A stretch of 64,000 nt of DNA from Pyronema omphalodes (taxonomy: Eukaryota > Ascomycota > Pezizomycetes > Pezizales > Pyronemataceae): NCBI GenBank assembly GCA_024516155.1, contig JAJJXM010000011.1:901501-965500 (forward strand), written 5' to 3'. Of this stretch, positions 47,901 to 59,067 are shown in pieces. A program made the translations under genes and the position numbers. Every line of letters begins with the position of its first letter. Position 1 is the stretch's first letter. Under the pieces are notes generated by a model, which saw nothing but the letters and a program-made list of their open reading frames with translations, made no database searches and was not told the origin of the DNA.

Positions 47901-49093
47901 AATTACTAACCGTATTTTGCTGTAGGATATACACATCTAAATAGCCTTGGAGAGGCGGAAGATGTAGAGGAAAGAGAGAAAAGAGAACAGAAAGAGCAAA
48001 TAGGACTTGAACTGTAAAGACGAGGAGATAACCAGCATGATGAAAAAGAGAGGCTACAAGCCCAGAAGAAGATTTTATTTGAATCTCTCAAATGTTCCCA
48101 ACCTTCAGGTTATGACATGGCCCAAAAGAAGATGTAAGTACGTTTTGGAGCAAATCCTAGCGAGACTCTGGGGTAAAACCGGATACATCGAAGACATATT
48201 CAAAAATTTTAGCACATATCATAACCATAAGATTTGGGGCGTTTAAGAAATTCAAAAGAATTCAAATCAACCTCTGGGAGACTCTCCGAATGATGATGAG
48301 TGACGCACCAAGACGCACTATTTCCTCATGACGACAGATGTCTTACCATTTACTAACCCACCCACACATAATTTGCTTCTATCCTGGTACGACTGTTTAG
48401 AAAAAAAGTATAGCAGTTGAAAAATTTCTCCTGAATGGCGAATTATCGTCCAAATGAAACCGGGTGGTGGTCTAATATACGTGATTATTGGAGTCGTCAT
48501 CTCTTTGGAAAGTGTTCACAGGTCTCCTCGGGTTGGAAACAGCTCACTCTCCTCTTAGAATTTGATTAAGTCTCCGAATAAATTTTTATCCATCCCCTTC
48601 AGCTTTAAAGCTTCAAACTTCTCAGATAAGTTTTCAGGGGATCATCGGAGCCCTTGGAATGGTTAAAGTATAGTATACACCTCCCTTTCTTGGTGGCGGC
48701 GGTCTCGAAGATACAGGACCCTATTTCACACTAATAGATGATGCAGGATGGTGGATGAGTATTACATGTTATATATATGTTCCTGCGTAGCGCACATTCA
48801 AATCTACACTTCCAACAGATGCCGCTTAAAATCAAATCCACACCAACGGAAGGCGTTGGGCATTCATTGCAATCGAACTAATAGGCTTTGGATGATGCTC
48901 TGATCACTAGGGAGAAATGATCCATCATCTATACCCTTATATTTTAGTCCATCTCTTCCATGTCCTAGACGGCGCTGCAGGAAACATTAGAAGGGCTGGT
49001 CCCGAAAAATATCGACCCAAGCCTCAAGGTGCATCATTCTAAGCTTGACGTTTTGTATATATTCTAGGTATGTAATTATTACTGCTATTCTAA

Positions 49094-49164
49094 GCTTCCG
49101 TGGTGAAATGGTATCATAATTGCCTTCCAAGCAATTGGCTCGGGTTCGATTCCCGACGGATGCA
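49094..49164 (+). tRNA. tRNA-Gly (anticodon TCC)
   Basis: It folds as a standard cloverleaf without intron. The acceptor stem is GCTTCCG/CGGATGC. The anticodon stem ATTGC/GCAAT encloses loop CTTCCAA (anticodon TCC). The T stem TCGGG/CCCGA encloses loop TTCGATT. Discriminator A follows at 49164, and a six-T run at 49169-49174 is a Pol III terminator. One acceptor pair (position 3-70) is T-T instead of the usual G-C, so activity might be reduced. It is the only tRNA I find in the window. Confidence 0.88.
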
Positions 49165-49526
49165 TTCCTTTTTTCTTTTCGCATGGGAACTCTTCAAGCC
49201 CTCAACTAAGTATTCGTCACCATAGGTTGTATCAAGCTGAGGATTTTGATTCTCACAGTCTCATTATTCCAAATCTTTGGTATCTAGCAAAACCCTAGCT
49301 TCCCACCCTCAACAACCAGCCAACAACCAATGCCCAAAATATCACCACAAGATTCTCACTAATCAATGATTTAGTATACTGCCAGTATACAGTATTACAA
49401 CTCAGTAAACCGAACATATATGCCGCAACAACTACTCCTCTGGCCCTAAACTTCTCAGAACCAGTCCAGATCAGAGTTCGGCACGGTCCGTCCAGGACGG
49501 CGGACCGGACGGGACCACACTGGCGA
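49165..49526. other. Intergenic, no feature seen
   Basis: Between the tRNA and a LINE relic. A GC-rich imperfect palindrome (CGGTCCGTCCAGGACGGCGG then ACCG) lies at about 49490-49513. Confidence 0.4.
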
Positions 49527-50150
49527 CTATTTATTTATTTATTGAATCATACGCTGACCGAGGCCTAAAAGGCCCATGCAGGACTAAAACAATATCCAAA
49601 TCCCGTCCTCGTGATCTAAACCACCTAATGAGGCCCCCCAATCTCCTACACCCATATAACCCGCCAAACAAAGTATGAAAAAGAAATACAAAGTGAAAAA
49701 ACAAGAGAATTGAGAAAGAGGACTTCCTCAGCCTCCCCCTTGTCCTGTCATATCCTGGTCACCTCCTCCAGCATCCACCACCATGCCCTTCTCATAGCCT
49801 GTGGTATTTTCACTCGTCATCTGCCCTGTCACTTTACGATTCCCATGCCCTCCGCTTCCTCCCCGCATCTGTCTCCTGCTATTCTCACCTCGCCTCTCTC
49901 CCCTTTGTTCCTTCACCTTCACCGGGGTTGTCGGTCTCAGGTTGTCATTTCCCAGGATAATCTGGACGTTAATTCCACCACTACGGACAACATCTGCCCA
50001 TGTTTTATTGCCGGAGTGGTGTTTCATTATTGGTTGATGCTGTTTCTTACCCCGTGCACCATTCTTTTGTTTCTGGGGGTTCTCATTCTGTTGCACTGTC
50101 TGTTGTCGTGGCCCAGAACCGGTTGCCTTCTTGTGTGCACGGCGACTACC
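49527..50150 (-). mobile_element. Tad1-like LINE relic: ORF1 fragment joined to the 3' end
   Basis: On the minus strand, a frame at 50096-49728 codes a Gly/Arg/Gln-rich segment. It includes KTWADVVRSGGINVQIILGN, which resembles ORF1 proteins of fungal Tad1-type elements. It is followed by a 3' UTR with GCATGGGCCTTTTAGGCCTC and an AATAAATAAATAAATAG tail ending at 49527. The same UTR block (GCATGGGCCTTCAAGGCCTC) ends the LINE fragment at 58979-58998. ORF2 (endonuclease and reverse transcriptase) is missing, so this is an internally deleted relic. The 5' limit is uncertain. Family by recall, moderate confidence. Confidence 0.5.
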
Positions 50151-50365
50151 AGGTAGGTACCTCTTAGGTATGTGATAGATGGCGTAGCGTGGAGGCGCTC
50201 CACTTCCGAGTCTTCGGGAAGCCGAGTGTTGGGGAGAAGTAACAAAAGAAGATGGTAAGGCCCCTGTTCGAAGGTAAGTACAATGAGTTTCAAACGAAGG
50301 TAGGTAGCTGAGAGCTTAGGTAAGTCATTAGATAGTTGTAGATAGACATTCAATGTAGATGGAAC

Positions 50366-50996
50366 CAGACCTCCCAGTCATACAAACCAGTTTGGAATGA
50401 CGGCCAAAACAGACTGTACGGACTGTTGGAATATGAGAACTGTACGGCGGCCCAGTTCAGTTTACTGTCAGTAGTATAAACTGGTTAAACTGCGAAAACC
50501 AGTTGATAGAATTCAAGGCTTGGCAAAATAGGTGAACTATTTGAAACTGCGAAAACTAGTTTGTCCAGAGGAACTGGTTTATGAATGGACAATAAATATT
50601 ATTCAGTGCATACATAACAAAATTCTATCCTAATTGGGTCGCCAGCAATCACAACGGACTTCTACGATTGAAGCTCTTGAGCCCATCAATGGCCTCCAGA
50701 GTACCTGCCTGCATTGAATGGCGGTCTTATGTAATGATCCGCTTACATTCAGAAAACAGCAGCTCAGAGTCGGCAGTCATTGGCGTAACTGATGGGAACC
50801 CTGGTTACCGGAAACTGGTGGATTAAGGAGGGTTGAGATACTGGCAGGCTCGGCCACGAGTGGGCTCAGACGAGGTTGAATACATTGTTTATTCCTGCAT
50901 GCACTGGTTCCCGATGCGGTTAAAATAGTTTGTATTTACCGAGTCCGTTTGATCACTGTACTGCAGTTACCTAGTTCTATGCCCCCCCCCCCCCCC

Positions 50997-51034
<38 letters not shown>

Positions 51035-51149
51035 GAACCAACTGTGCATCCGGGACACCAAAACTGCACCAACTAACTGTGAATTGTCAGTTCAGTTTAC
51101 CTAGTTTACAATTCTACCCGGTAAACTGGCTATACGATTGGAAGGTCTG
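50366..51149. mobile_element. Non-autonomous hAT element, copy 1 (784 bp)
   Basis: The left end CAGACCTCCCAGTC and right end TTGGAAGGTCTG form an inverted repeat with one mismatch in the first 11 bases. The element is flanked by the perfect 8-base direct repeat GATGGAAC (50358-50365 and 51150-51157), the size typical of hAT superfamily target-site duplications. It is closely related to copy 2 across its left 400 and right 150 bases and lacks most of the coding part. It carries an expanded tract of 16 C plus 35 A (50982-51032). Confidence 0.88.
50982..51032 (+). repeat. C16-A35 homopolymer pair inside hAT copy 1
   Basis: Sixteen C are followed directly by 35 A. Copy 2 has only GGACCCTCAAAA at the matching site (about 52977-52988), so the tract expanded in copy 1. 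Confidence 0.85.
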
Positions 51150-51157
51150 GATGGAAC

Positions 51158-52005
51158 TTGATTGCATGCTAGAATAAACACAGAATTTCTCCCCCCTTTC
51201 ATGTCTTTTCGTCCATGCCGTGATTCCATTGTATCCGTGGAACTCCGTGATACCATTTTATCAAGCTCCTATCTCATCCTGTGATTCCGTACGTGTGTTG
51301 TTTCTAAAACGTCTCCCTTTCCATCCTTCGTGACCTAGTTGTATTCTTTTCCTTTGCTCCATTTCTCTCCTGTTACCTTCCTTTTCCATATCCAAATTAA
51401 TACCTCACGAAGCATCCCTTCATTCCTCTTATCACTCGTCCAATTTCAAACTACCACAGTTTCATACGTACCCAAACAAGTCAATAATAAAGAAAGAGAA
51501 CGTACATGTGAAAGAAACCCAAAAGATAACAGAAAGCGTAAACAAGAAATACAGAATCGTTAACGTCATGGAAAGCCGTAAAGGAAAGAAATGACGCCAT
51601 AACCCTAAAGAAATATACAGATATCCTTATTAAAAACCCCAAAAGCAAGGAAAAAACTCATGTTCGAATGATGCCGTGCATGACCTAATTCCCGAAACCG
51701 AAGAAGATGGCGTGGCTCATCATATCGAAGGAAACCCGTCTGTACAAATGAAGATAGCGCAAACGAAAAATATAAAACCGTAAAAGATAACCGAAATGAA
51801 CAACGATATGAAATGAGCATATAACATATATAACAAAACAAGAAAACCAAACAGATGACGTTCGGAAATTATTGCTTCCGCAATGATTCCCTCAAACCAT
51901 TAACCCTCAACCCTCTGCCCCAAATATTCCAACAGTAAGAGAATTAATAGGGCTAGGTTAACCGGTAACGAGCCCTATGCTCCGCACCCAGGGAGAGGCA
52001 TGGAT
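51158..52005. other. Spacer between the two hAT elements, no gene seen
   Basis: AT-rich. Short frames only, no family resemblance. Confidence 0.45.
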
Positions 52006-52013
52006 GCCACGAT

Positions 52014-53105
52014 CAGACCTCCCAGTCGTACAAACCAGTTTAAAATGACGGCCAAAACGGACTGTACGGACTGTTGGAATATGAGAACTGTACGGCGACC
52101 CAGTTCAGTTTACTGTCAGTAATATAAACTGGTTAAACTGCGAAAACCAGTTAACTGAATGCAAGGCTTGGCAAACCAGGTGAACTGTTTAAAACTGCCA
52201 AAACTGGTTTGTCCGGAGGAACTGGTTTATGAAGGGGTAATAAATATTATTCATGCATACATAACAAAATTCGATCCTAATTTGGTCCCCGGAAATGACA
52301 ACTGACGCCTACAAATGAAGCTCTTGAGCCCCCCAATGCCCTCCAGAGTATCTGCCTGCATCGAATGAAGGTCCGATATAATGATTTTCTTGCATTCGAA
52401 AAACAGCCGCTCGGGCTCGGCACTCATAGTGGGAATGGACAGCAGTACTTCAACAGCCGGTTTGCAAAGTTTGGGGAACCTGGCCCGCTGCCGGGGCTCA
52501 CACCACCACTCAATGGCAGAAGGACCATCCCCAAGTGCTGCCTCCAGTCTCAGCGCACAGTAATCAACATACTCGTCCGGCTGCGTGAGGCTACCTGTTG
52601 CCGTATCTTCAGAGCCTTGTTGGTGTTCTAGCGGGGTATTGAAGCCAGGTGGTATAGAGGAGAGGCCGCTGGTAACGGAACTCATTGTAGGTGGTTGGAG
52701 AGAAATGGCAGTGTAAGGTATGGTTGAGTTCGAAAATAGTCTAGGCGAGATATATAGGAGGATCCAGGCCAGCAGAGGTGCATTCAAACGAGGTTTCGGT
52801 ACAATATTTGCACCGGTTTGGCTGTCTATGATCCTCCATGCATGGGTTTGGCTGTGTATTCTTCTGCACAGTAGTCAACAAGGTGGTTAAACTGGTTTGT
52901 ATCTGACAACCAGTAAACTGTTTACCAAGTCAGTTCAATCAGTTCAATCAGTGAACTGCAGTTACCTGGTTCTATGGGACCCTCAAAACTGAACCAACTG
53001 CGTATCCGGGACACGAAAACTGCACCAACTAACTGTGAATTATCAGTTCAGTTTACCTGGTTTACGATTTTACCCGGTAAACTGGCTATACGGTTGGGAG
53101 GTCTG
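52014..53105. mobile_element. Internally deleted hAT transposon, copy 2 (1092 bp)
   Basis: The ends CAGACCTCCCAGTCGTA and TACGGTTGGGAGGTCTG are inverted repeats with 11 perfect terminal bases. The element is flanked by a perfect 8-base direct repeat GCCACGAT (52006-52013 and 53106-53113). Subterminal regions are full of short AACTGGTTT/AAACCAGTT-type motifs in both orientations, as in hAT elements. It retains a minus-strand frame with the hAT C-terminal dimerisation domain but no DDE catalytic core, so it could only move with a transposase supplied from elsewhere. Confidence 0.92.
52251..52787 (-). pseudogene. hAT transposase C-terminal fragment (hATC dimerisation domain)
   Basis: A frame of 178 residues. 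About residues 90-160 carry the hATC hallmark: EWWCEPRQRARFPKL, AVEVLLSIPTMSAEPERLF, then IIISDLHSMQ and TLEGIGGLKSFI. In intact hAT transposases this is the last part of a protein of 600 residues or more. The DNA-binding BED-type finger and the catalytic acidic residues are absent. The first 60 residues may be chance sequence created by the internal deletion. Whether it is expressed is unknown; a free dimerisation domain could bind a full transposase. Confidence 0.8.
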
Positions 53106-53113
53106 GCCACGAT

Positions 53114-56100
53114 GCGTTCATGGAAAATCCATCAACAACAAGAGGGAATCATAAGAAGGCGTGACTCAAAAGTTAAGATGATAATTGCAAGGCAAAACAT
53201 AAGAAAGCAGGGAAGGAAGTCTTGCCGAAGACTTAAGTGACAAAAGAACCTCGACGCTACCTGTTGAGTGATTAGCTGTGAAAACATCCGTAACATGTAA
53301 AGCTTTACCAAAAAGAGGAGGGCTACAACCCTACCACTGCAAACCGCTACGACTGCAACCCAGTAGACAGCTGAAATCAAAGCCGGAAGTCTAAATATGT
53401 ATTTAGAAAGTAACCTCCACTATGACCTTACGGTTGCATGCGAGTATGAGGAAATAAATAAATAGAATCCTGCAAGGGGTTTAATCAAACATCCGAGGGC
53501 CAAGAGTCCGATATTTGAGGCGATGTCGACGTATGTAATTTCAGGCGACGCGCTCTCTCCTTTTCCTTCTGAAGAAGCCCTCCTCTTTTATCTTTCTTTG
53601 TACTTGCATATACTTCATGTTGTCACTCCAAGTACATCACGTCTGGGGATATTCTTGTATTTTGGGAGGCTTCTTGGGATATTTCTGCTCATTCGTGCTG
53701 TTTGATGTTCATATCATCAACAGACGATGGAATGGTATGCTGAAAATTTGTGAAGAGCGATGTGAGCTGCTGACACGTTGATACATCAAGTATCTCATAC
53801 AATTGCAAAATCAGATTAAAGAAAATATAAGCGTCACAGAAAACAATCTTCGTTATTGACTTCAATCCTCTACAGTATACAAAACCCATGCCGCGTATTG
53901 TGTTAAACTAGCAAAAATGTTATCGAGATTAGCAGAAAGTGTGAGCTGAAGCAATTCAACTGAGTATGCCAGGATCAACCATTTGTTTGCAAATCTTGTA
54001 TAACACCAGATCAAGAACTGATGAAGTGATGGTGGGATATGGCTGGTAATAGCGTAGAGTTAAATTGATTTATCACGGTGCGCAGGCAACGGATATAATT
54101 CGATAGCGCTACGGTGAAAACTGGTTATCACAAAAGCGGGGCCTCTGATTTGGACGCAAGGGCCCTTAATCATATTTCTCGACACGAATATCAATCAGTG
54201 TTTGTAGTGAAATACAATCGTGAATGTCAACTAAGGAGTCTTCTTGAATTACTTGCAAGTCAATGGCCATGGCTGGCTAACGGCAAGAGAATGTGAACGT
54301 GGTCGTTTACGGTAATTCATGCCTGCTACAGTATCCTTTTCATTGTCGGACTTGTCTTGTGTCCTAAAACAGTTTATAAAACTGATCGACGATCTGTATA
54401 ATTGTAACCCCGGTACTGTCCCTTAACTCTCACTGACCGCAGGGTTTCTGACTGATTTATCGGATTCCGCTGCCTTTTGAGCTTTGAGTAACACTACTGA
54501 AAGATTTTACCTCAGGATGAAGTGGCAACGCTGATATTCGATACTCCATGTATCACGCGAGGGCGAGTAGTGAAATGGTTCACTCCACTTGTGTAACAGA
54601 ACTCTATTGGAATGAAACAACGGATAAGGATAACGAAAGTATCCACATTTAAGCGCGGACCTGGATCATGTTACACAGTCACGCTAGTAGTCTCATCTTA
54701 TAGGGAAACGGGACAGACCCGCGTGTGTCTATGGTTCGTTACTTCATTTATTTTTGGGGAGGTAAGACAAGTATGTTGCGCATATTTTTGTTCAAGATGG
54801 CGTCAGCGAAATGCTTGTTTCTTTCTTTTTCTTTTCGAAATTCGCTCGGCTCGGTCATGCGCACGGCACAATCCATTGTAATACGGCGCTTAGCATGAGC
54901 TCATCGAGAAATTCCGGTGTGAATACAGATCAATGCTCTTCCATTGGTCAGTGTCGAAATGGTAAATTCAGGCAATTCCGTTCTACTACTATTGTAATGG
55001 TATAACAAATATCCCTAGAGGTCAGGATAAACCATCATGCTTCGCTGCCAACGATGATCTTTTGGAGAAACAACTTTTTTGCATGATTTTTTCGCTAACC
55101 ATTTGTGTGGCCTGATACCAATTAAGCATAGGCAGCAGTCTGGTTTTCTCCGTGTCAGGACTCGGAGTTGTGCTTCGCTTTCAGTTGAGTTTTTCTTGCA
55201 ACCATCTATCACGATTGGGACCCATTAATATTGAAAGAAATCACATGGCGGTCTCCCGCGGGTGAACATTTTCTTCTGTCATCCTGCCAGATCTGACGGT
55301 GTTTGTGGTGGTTTTGAACATGCTTCACCGGTTTTTGATGATATATTTGTCATACTTTGGTGATCACAATAGACAGGGGCGCCAGTATACATCAGAGGGA
55401 GGTACCTCAATTGCTTTTACTGGGCTATTGTCCCGGATAAGTGATTGCAGTTGGGCACTTTGACCGTAATTTAAGAATCATGCGGAAAAATTACGATTGC
55501 ATAAGATTTCAGAATATTATTCTGCTATTTCCGAAACTTATAAGAACCTGATATCTTGGTGTTTGTCTCTAAGCTTGCAGGTACAAAACTGCAATATTCC
55601 ATTCCCTGATATTACAGCGTTCGTAGTTGACTAGCGCTCAGAGGACCCACCCACAATCAATTCATGTTTCGGTGCGTGACGAACAGTGGCATGGCGATAA
55701 TCAATCCCACCTCCGGTTGTTGTAAATCATGCTGTTTTATCTAAGACATTTGCCCACTTGTGATCGGATCATCTTGGCGACTCTCAGGCAGTTAACCGCC
55801 TAGGTATCGCAAGTTCTGCTCCTCCACATAGCCGGTCTTTTGTGTGCAAAATCGTGGTGACCTGTCTTTTATCAGGAACGAAATTATATAGAATACATAT
55901 TCTAGAAAGAATAATCCCAAAGATTGCTCGAGATGTTATCAACTCTTTTTCCTGGCACACTACTTTCATAAAGCATCAGAGATCACCAACAGTGCAGAAG
56001 ACCGCCACCGGGAGAGAGAAATCACGGAATGACGGCCCTGGTAGTATAGTAATTGTAATGTCTGCATTCTGATGTAGTGGTATGAATCCTTTCGTCTTCA

Positions 56101-58320
56101 CAAAGTCAACAGGTTTGAATCTCGTCTGGCTATTGTAAGTGTTGCTTGTTTATTAAGGCTTCTCCTCGGGGAAAGTTTAATCATGGATGAATTTTCAGGC
56201 TTCGTTGATCAATATTTTCTGGCTCAGGAGCCAATTTCAGTAATAACAGTTGAAAAATCTTTGGTTATATGTGTAGGGCAATTGTCTTGGCTTTTGGAGT
56301 TCTATGAAGGGATAAAGGCCAAGTGCAGTGATACAGCAAAGCGCCGGACATACCCTTACACCAGAATACGTGTGAATAACCATAAATGCAAGGATGGCAG
56401 AAAATATTACTTATTGCTAGTTGCGATTGAAAAAATGGTACCAGGGAAAAAAAACTGGACAAGTGAGCAGCGGAAAACACATATTTCTTCGTTAAATGCT
56501 ACTGTAATTAACGACGACGCTACTGACTTAAAATCCTAGAGAACATAACTCTACTACATTGGCGTGATTAAAATTACAGATATCATGTCGGGTCAGGCCA
56601 TACATGGAAAGGTCCGGCATTTCTACGGGTAATGGTTTTAGTCATCATATCAGAGCCATAGCAGGCCACTCATAATCCATTCACTTCCCTGAGAAGGCGC
56701 AGCAATTGAACATAACCAAAAACAAAAGAATGGTCAAGCATAGAGCATTTTCCCTACATGATGGTAGCGGATACTGCTTAGTCAGCAATGTCTGGGTGTG
56801 GAGATTCTGGAGGGTTGGGTAATGTGCGAGTGATTGCGAGTGAACGAAAGTCGAGCAAATACCAGTGAAGGTATTTTAAGCAGTGAGAGATAGAGGGAGG
56901 AATTGAATAATGTTGTATCAAAGTCTTTTATTATTTTAGTGATGTTTTTTTCTCCCTGAGAGAGAGACAGGTACTTATACCTGAGATTCAATCCGCAAAT
57001 GTCCTAATCTGTATAAATAAAATAGAGAAAGTACAGGCGAGAAAGGAAACAAGGAAAGGTACATTGTTAAGTGCAACAAGAATAAAAAAGTGAAAAATAG
57101 AATGCAAACCGAGCACTCTAATTCGGTGTAAAAGAAAGTGCAAATATCACAGCCCTGAATCAATCAAACTTCTCTCCGGTTCCAGTATTAAGAATCTTGG
57201 TCTTCTGTGTTCTTCACTGGACCCTGTCAGAGTGGTACAAACCGTTGTAAATTTTGTATGTTGCACCGTGTCGCACAAGATCACCTGGACATTCACTCAT
57301 GCAAAAGTCCAGGCAATAAGAAGCGGATGCCGGTGAGGAGAGAATAATATACATGAAATTAGGCAAAAACGACGCTTCATCCTAGACTAGAGCTTATCGT
57401 TGTTCACTCCGAGGATAGGAATCGACGGAAAGGATAAATACTCTCAACTGTATATTCAAGAATGAATTGAATACCCCCATGCTATAGCCCTGTGCTAATT
57501 CTGATGAAAGATGGCATTAATTCAGAATCCATTGCTGTGAGAAATAATCAGGTAACCGCCGGAATGAAACGAAACGACCGCAAATAATTATGCAAGAGCT
57601 TGGTCCGGCATGAGAATAGAGCAAGAGGTCGGCTAAATCATGAATGACCAATATCTAAGGAAGTGCTTCTTCGGAAGTCTGCATGACAGAAAGCTCCATA
57701 CTAACATTGTCGTCGACTGATGATATGATAAGACTAGATGCTAAGAACTGTCGACTGTTTGCTGGACAGTCCTAGTTACACTTAAAAGACGTAAATGTGA
57801 GATTTGTAGCTCCAATAAGAGACTCTAAAAGAAAGAGCGCTGCGCTAATGAGATGATCTAAAAAGAATCATGTCGCGTAAACCAGGTTGAATTACCCGCG
57901 TTAAGAAAATGCTGTACATTTTTTCATGCCTCGTAATTGAAGCTTGGTACAGACAACGCATTAGCCGGGAGAATGCGTAATCTGCACCCATGATCAAACT
58001 CAACAGCAAAGACAATTTTGATATTAAAGCGTTAGTCGGCCTATTCAAAGGGATCATATTTCCATTGCCTGGAACGTCCATTGGCGTACGGCGCCTATTC
58101 TTATTCTAGTATTACATGACATCTTCGCTCCTCCATTTCGGCCCTCCCGGATCGCCCTGGTTTCATTGCAATCGATAAGAGCAGTATTCGATTTTCAAGA
58201 CGTTGATCAAATTCAATTGAATCATGGATTGTTAATCATCGTGACTAGCAGAGCCCTGAAGTTGCCTTCGTATTTTGGTACCCTCCTCAGGCGTCCCTCG
58301 CAAAATATCAGCGGGGTAGC
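53114..58320. other. Gene-poor AT-rich accessory DNA
   Basis: Five kilobases without a gene I can support. The frame at 56183-56539 (118 residues, no known motif) is the longest but has no family resemblance. A degenerate tRNA-like A-box/B-box arrangement at about 56063-56132 does not fold properly. A LINE 3'-end remnant is at 53400-53465. Confidence 0.5.
53400..53465 (+). repeat. LINE 3'-end remnant with (AAAT)n tail
   Basis: GACCTTACGGTTGCATGCG then AGTATGAGG and AAATAAATAAATAG. It is the same end sequence as at 45885-45958, in the same orientation. Confidence 0.45.
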
Positions 58321-59067
58321 AACCAAGCAAAAATTCAGGCCAGTAAACCCTACCGCCCTCAACAGAAACTCGGACTCCGCTCAGAGCTCCGTAGCATCCA
58401 GAAACGCAGAACGGCTGTCTCCCTCCAGCTCGCTTCTAGTCACGCCCTGGTGGGTACCCACATTAAACGAATCAAAATGAAAGAATCCGATGAGTGTTGG
58501 CGGTGTGGGTGGGGTGGAAAGCAAACATGGGGACACCTGTTTGGAGAGTGTAGACAATGGAAATCGGGGTTTTATGACTTCGGGAAAGAGGTGGCAAGAA
58601 TCACGGGGAAGACTCGTAGAGCAAGAGGACGGTTAAAAGTGGTGGAACTTTTTGGGGAGCATCGACTCACGAAAGCGATGTTAAAATATTCAGCGGCCAC
58701 TAGGATTGGCAGACGTTACTTTTGAGGCATGGGATGATGAGCCTTCATCCTTTGTTTCTTTTGGATGTTGTTTTTTCACGCTTCTTTCTTTGTACGCGGT
58801 CCGCTTTAAAGCGACTTAACACTCATCCCTTTCTTATTTTTCTTGAGATTGGCTGAGTTTTGCTGCTCTTCTTATGTTTTCTTTGCGCGGGGACGTTTTT
58901 TTGGGAAGTATGAGAAAGGGCGCCTCATCAGGAGGCTCCGGCCTCGAGGATAGGTTTTGGTTGTTTTTCTAATTTCACGCATGGGCCTTCAAGGCCTCTA
59001 ATGCTGTAAAATTAAAATAAAAATGTAAATGTAGATTAAGGTGTAAATGTAAATGTAAATGTAAATG
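58321..59067 (+). mobile_element. Tad1-like LINE 3' fragment with TGTAAA tail
   Basis: It holds the C-terminal end of ORF2 (stop at 58723-58725) and a 3' UTR with GCATGGGCCTTCAAGGCCTC. The tail is of TGTAAA repeats (about 59023-59067). The 5' part is missing, as is usual for truncated LINE insertions. The UTR matches the minus-strand relic at 49527-50150, so both belong to one family or close relatives. Confidence 0.75.
58345..58725 (+). pseudogene. LINE ORF2 C-terminal fragment (post-reverse-transcriptase zinc knuckle)
   Basis: The frame reads through LRSIQKRRTAVSLQLASSHA and LVGTHIKRIKMKESDECWRC into a C-x2-C-x8-H-x4-C knuckle (CWRCGWGGKQTWGHLFGEC). It ends in IGRRYF. This arrangement follows the RNase H region in fungal Tad1-type polyproteins. 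No catalytic domain is present. Confidence 0.75.

Larger units (their letters stand above)
44935..49093. other. Gene-poor accessory DNA with repeat relics
   Basis: Four kilobases without a well-supported gene. It holds one weak secreted-protein candidate (45434-45823), LINE 3'-end remnants, two long poly-C tracts and a degenerate tandem array, each listed separately. Other open frames are short and unlike any family I know. Confidence 0.5.

Noticed and set aside
49490..49513. GC-rich imperfect palindrome as a terminator or origin
   Set aside because: Pairing is interrupted, no T-run follows, and no origin consensus can be judged by eye in this fungus.
56063..56132. tRNA-like sequence with A-box (TGATGTAGTGGT) and B-box-like (GGTTTGAATCT) motifs
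   Set aside because: The acceptor stem does not pair, the T stem has a mismatch and the anticodon stem is poor. At best it is a decayed tRNA or SINE head, so it was not called as a gene.
56183..56539. 118-codon open frame as a hypothetical gene
   Set aside because: It sits in gene-poor relic DNA, with no signal peptide, motif or splice context. Too weak to call.
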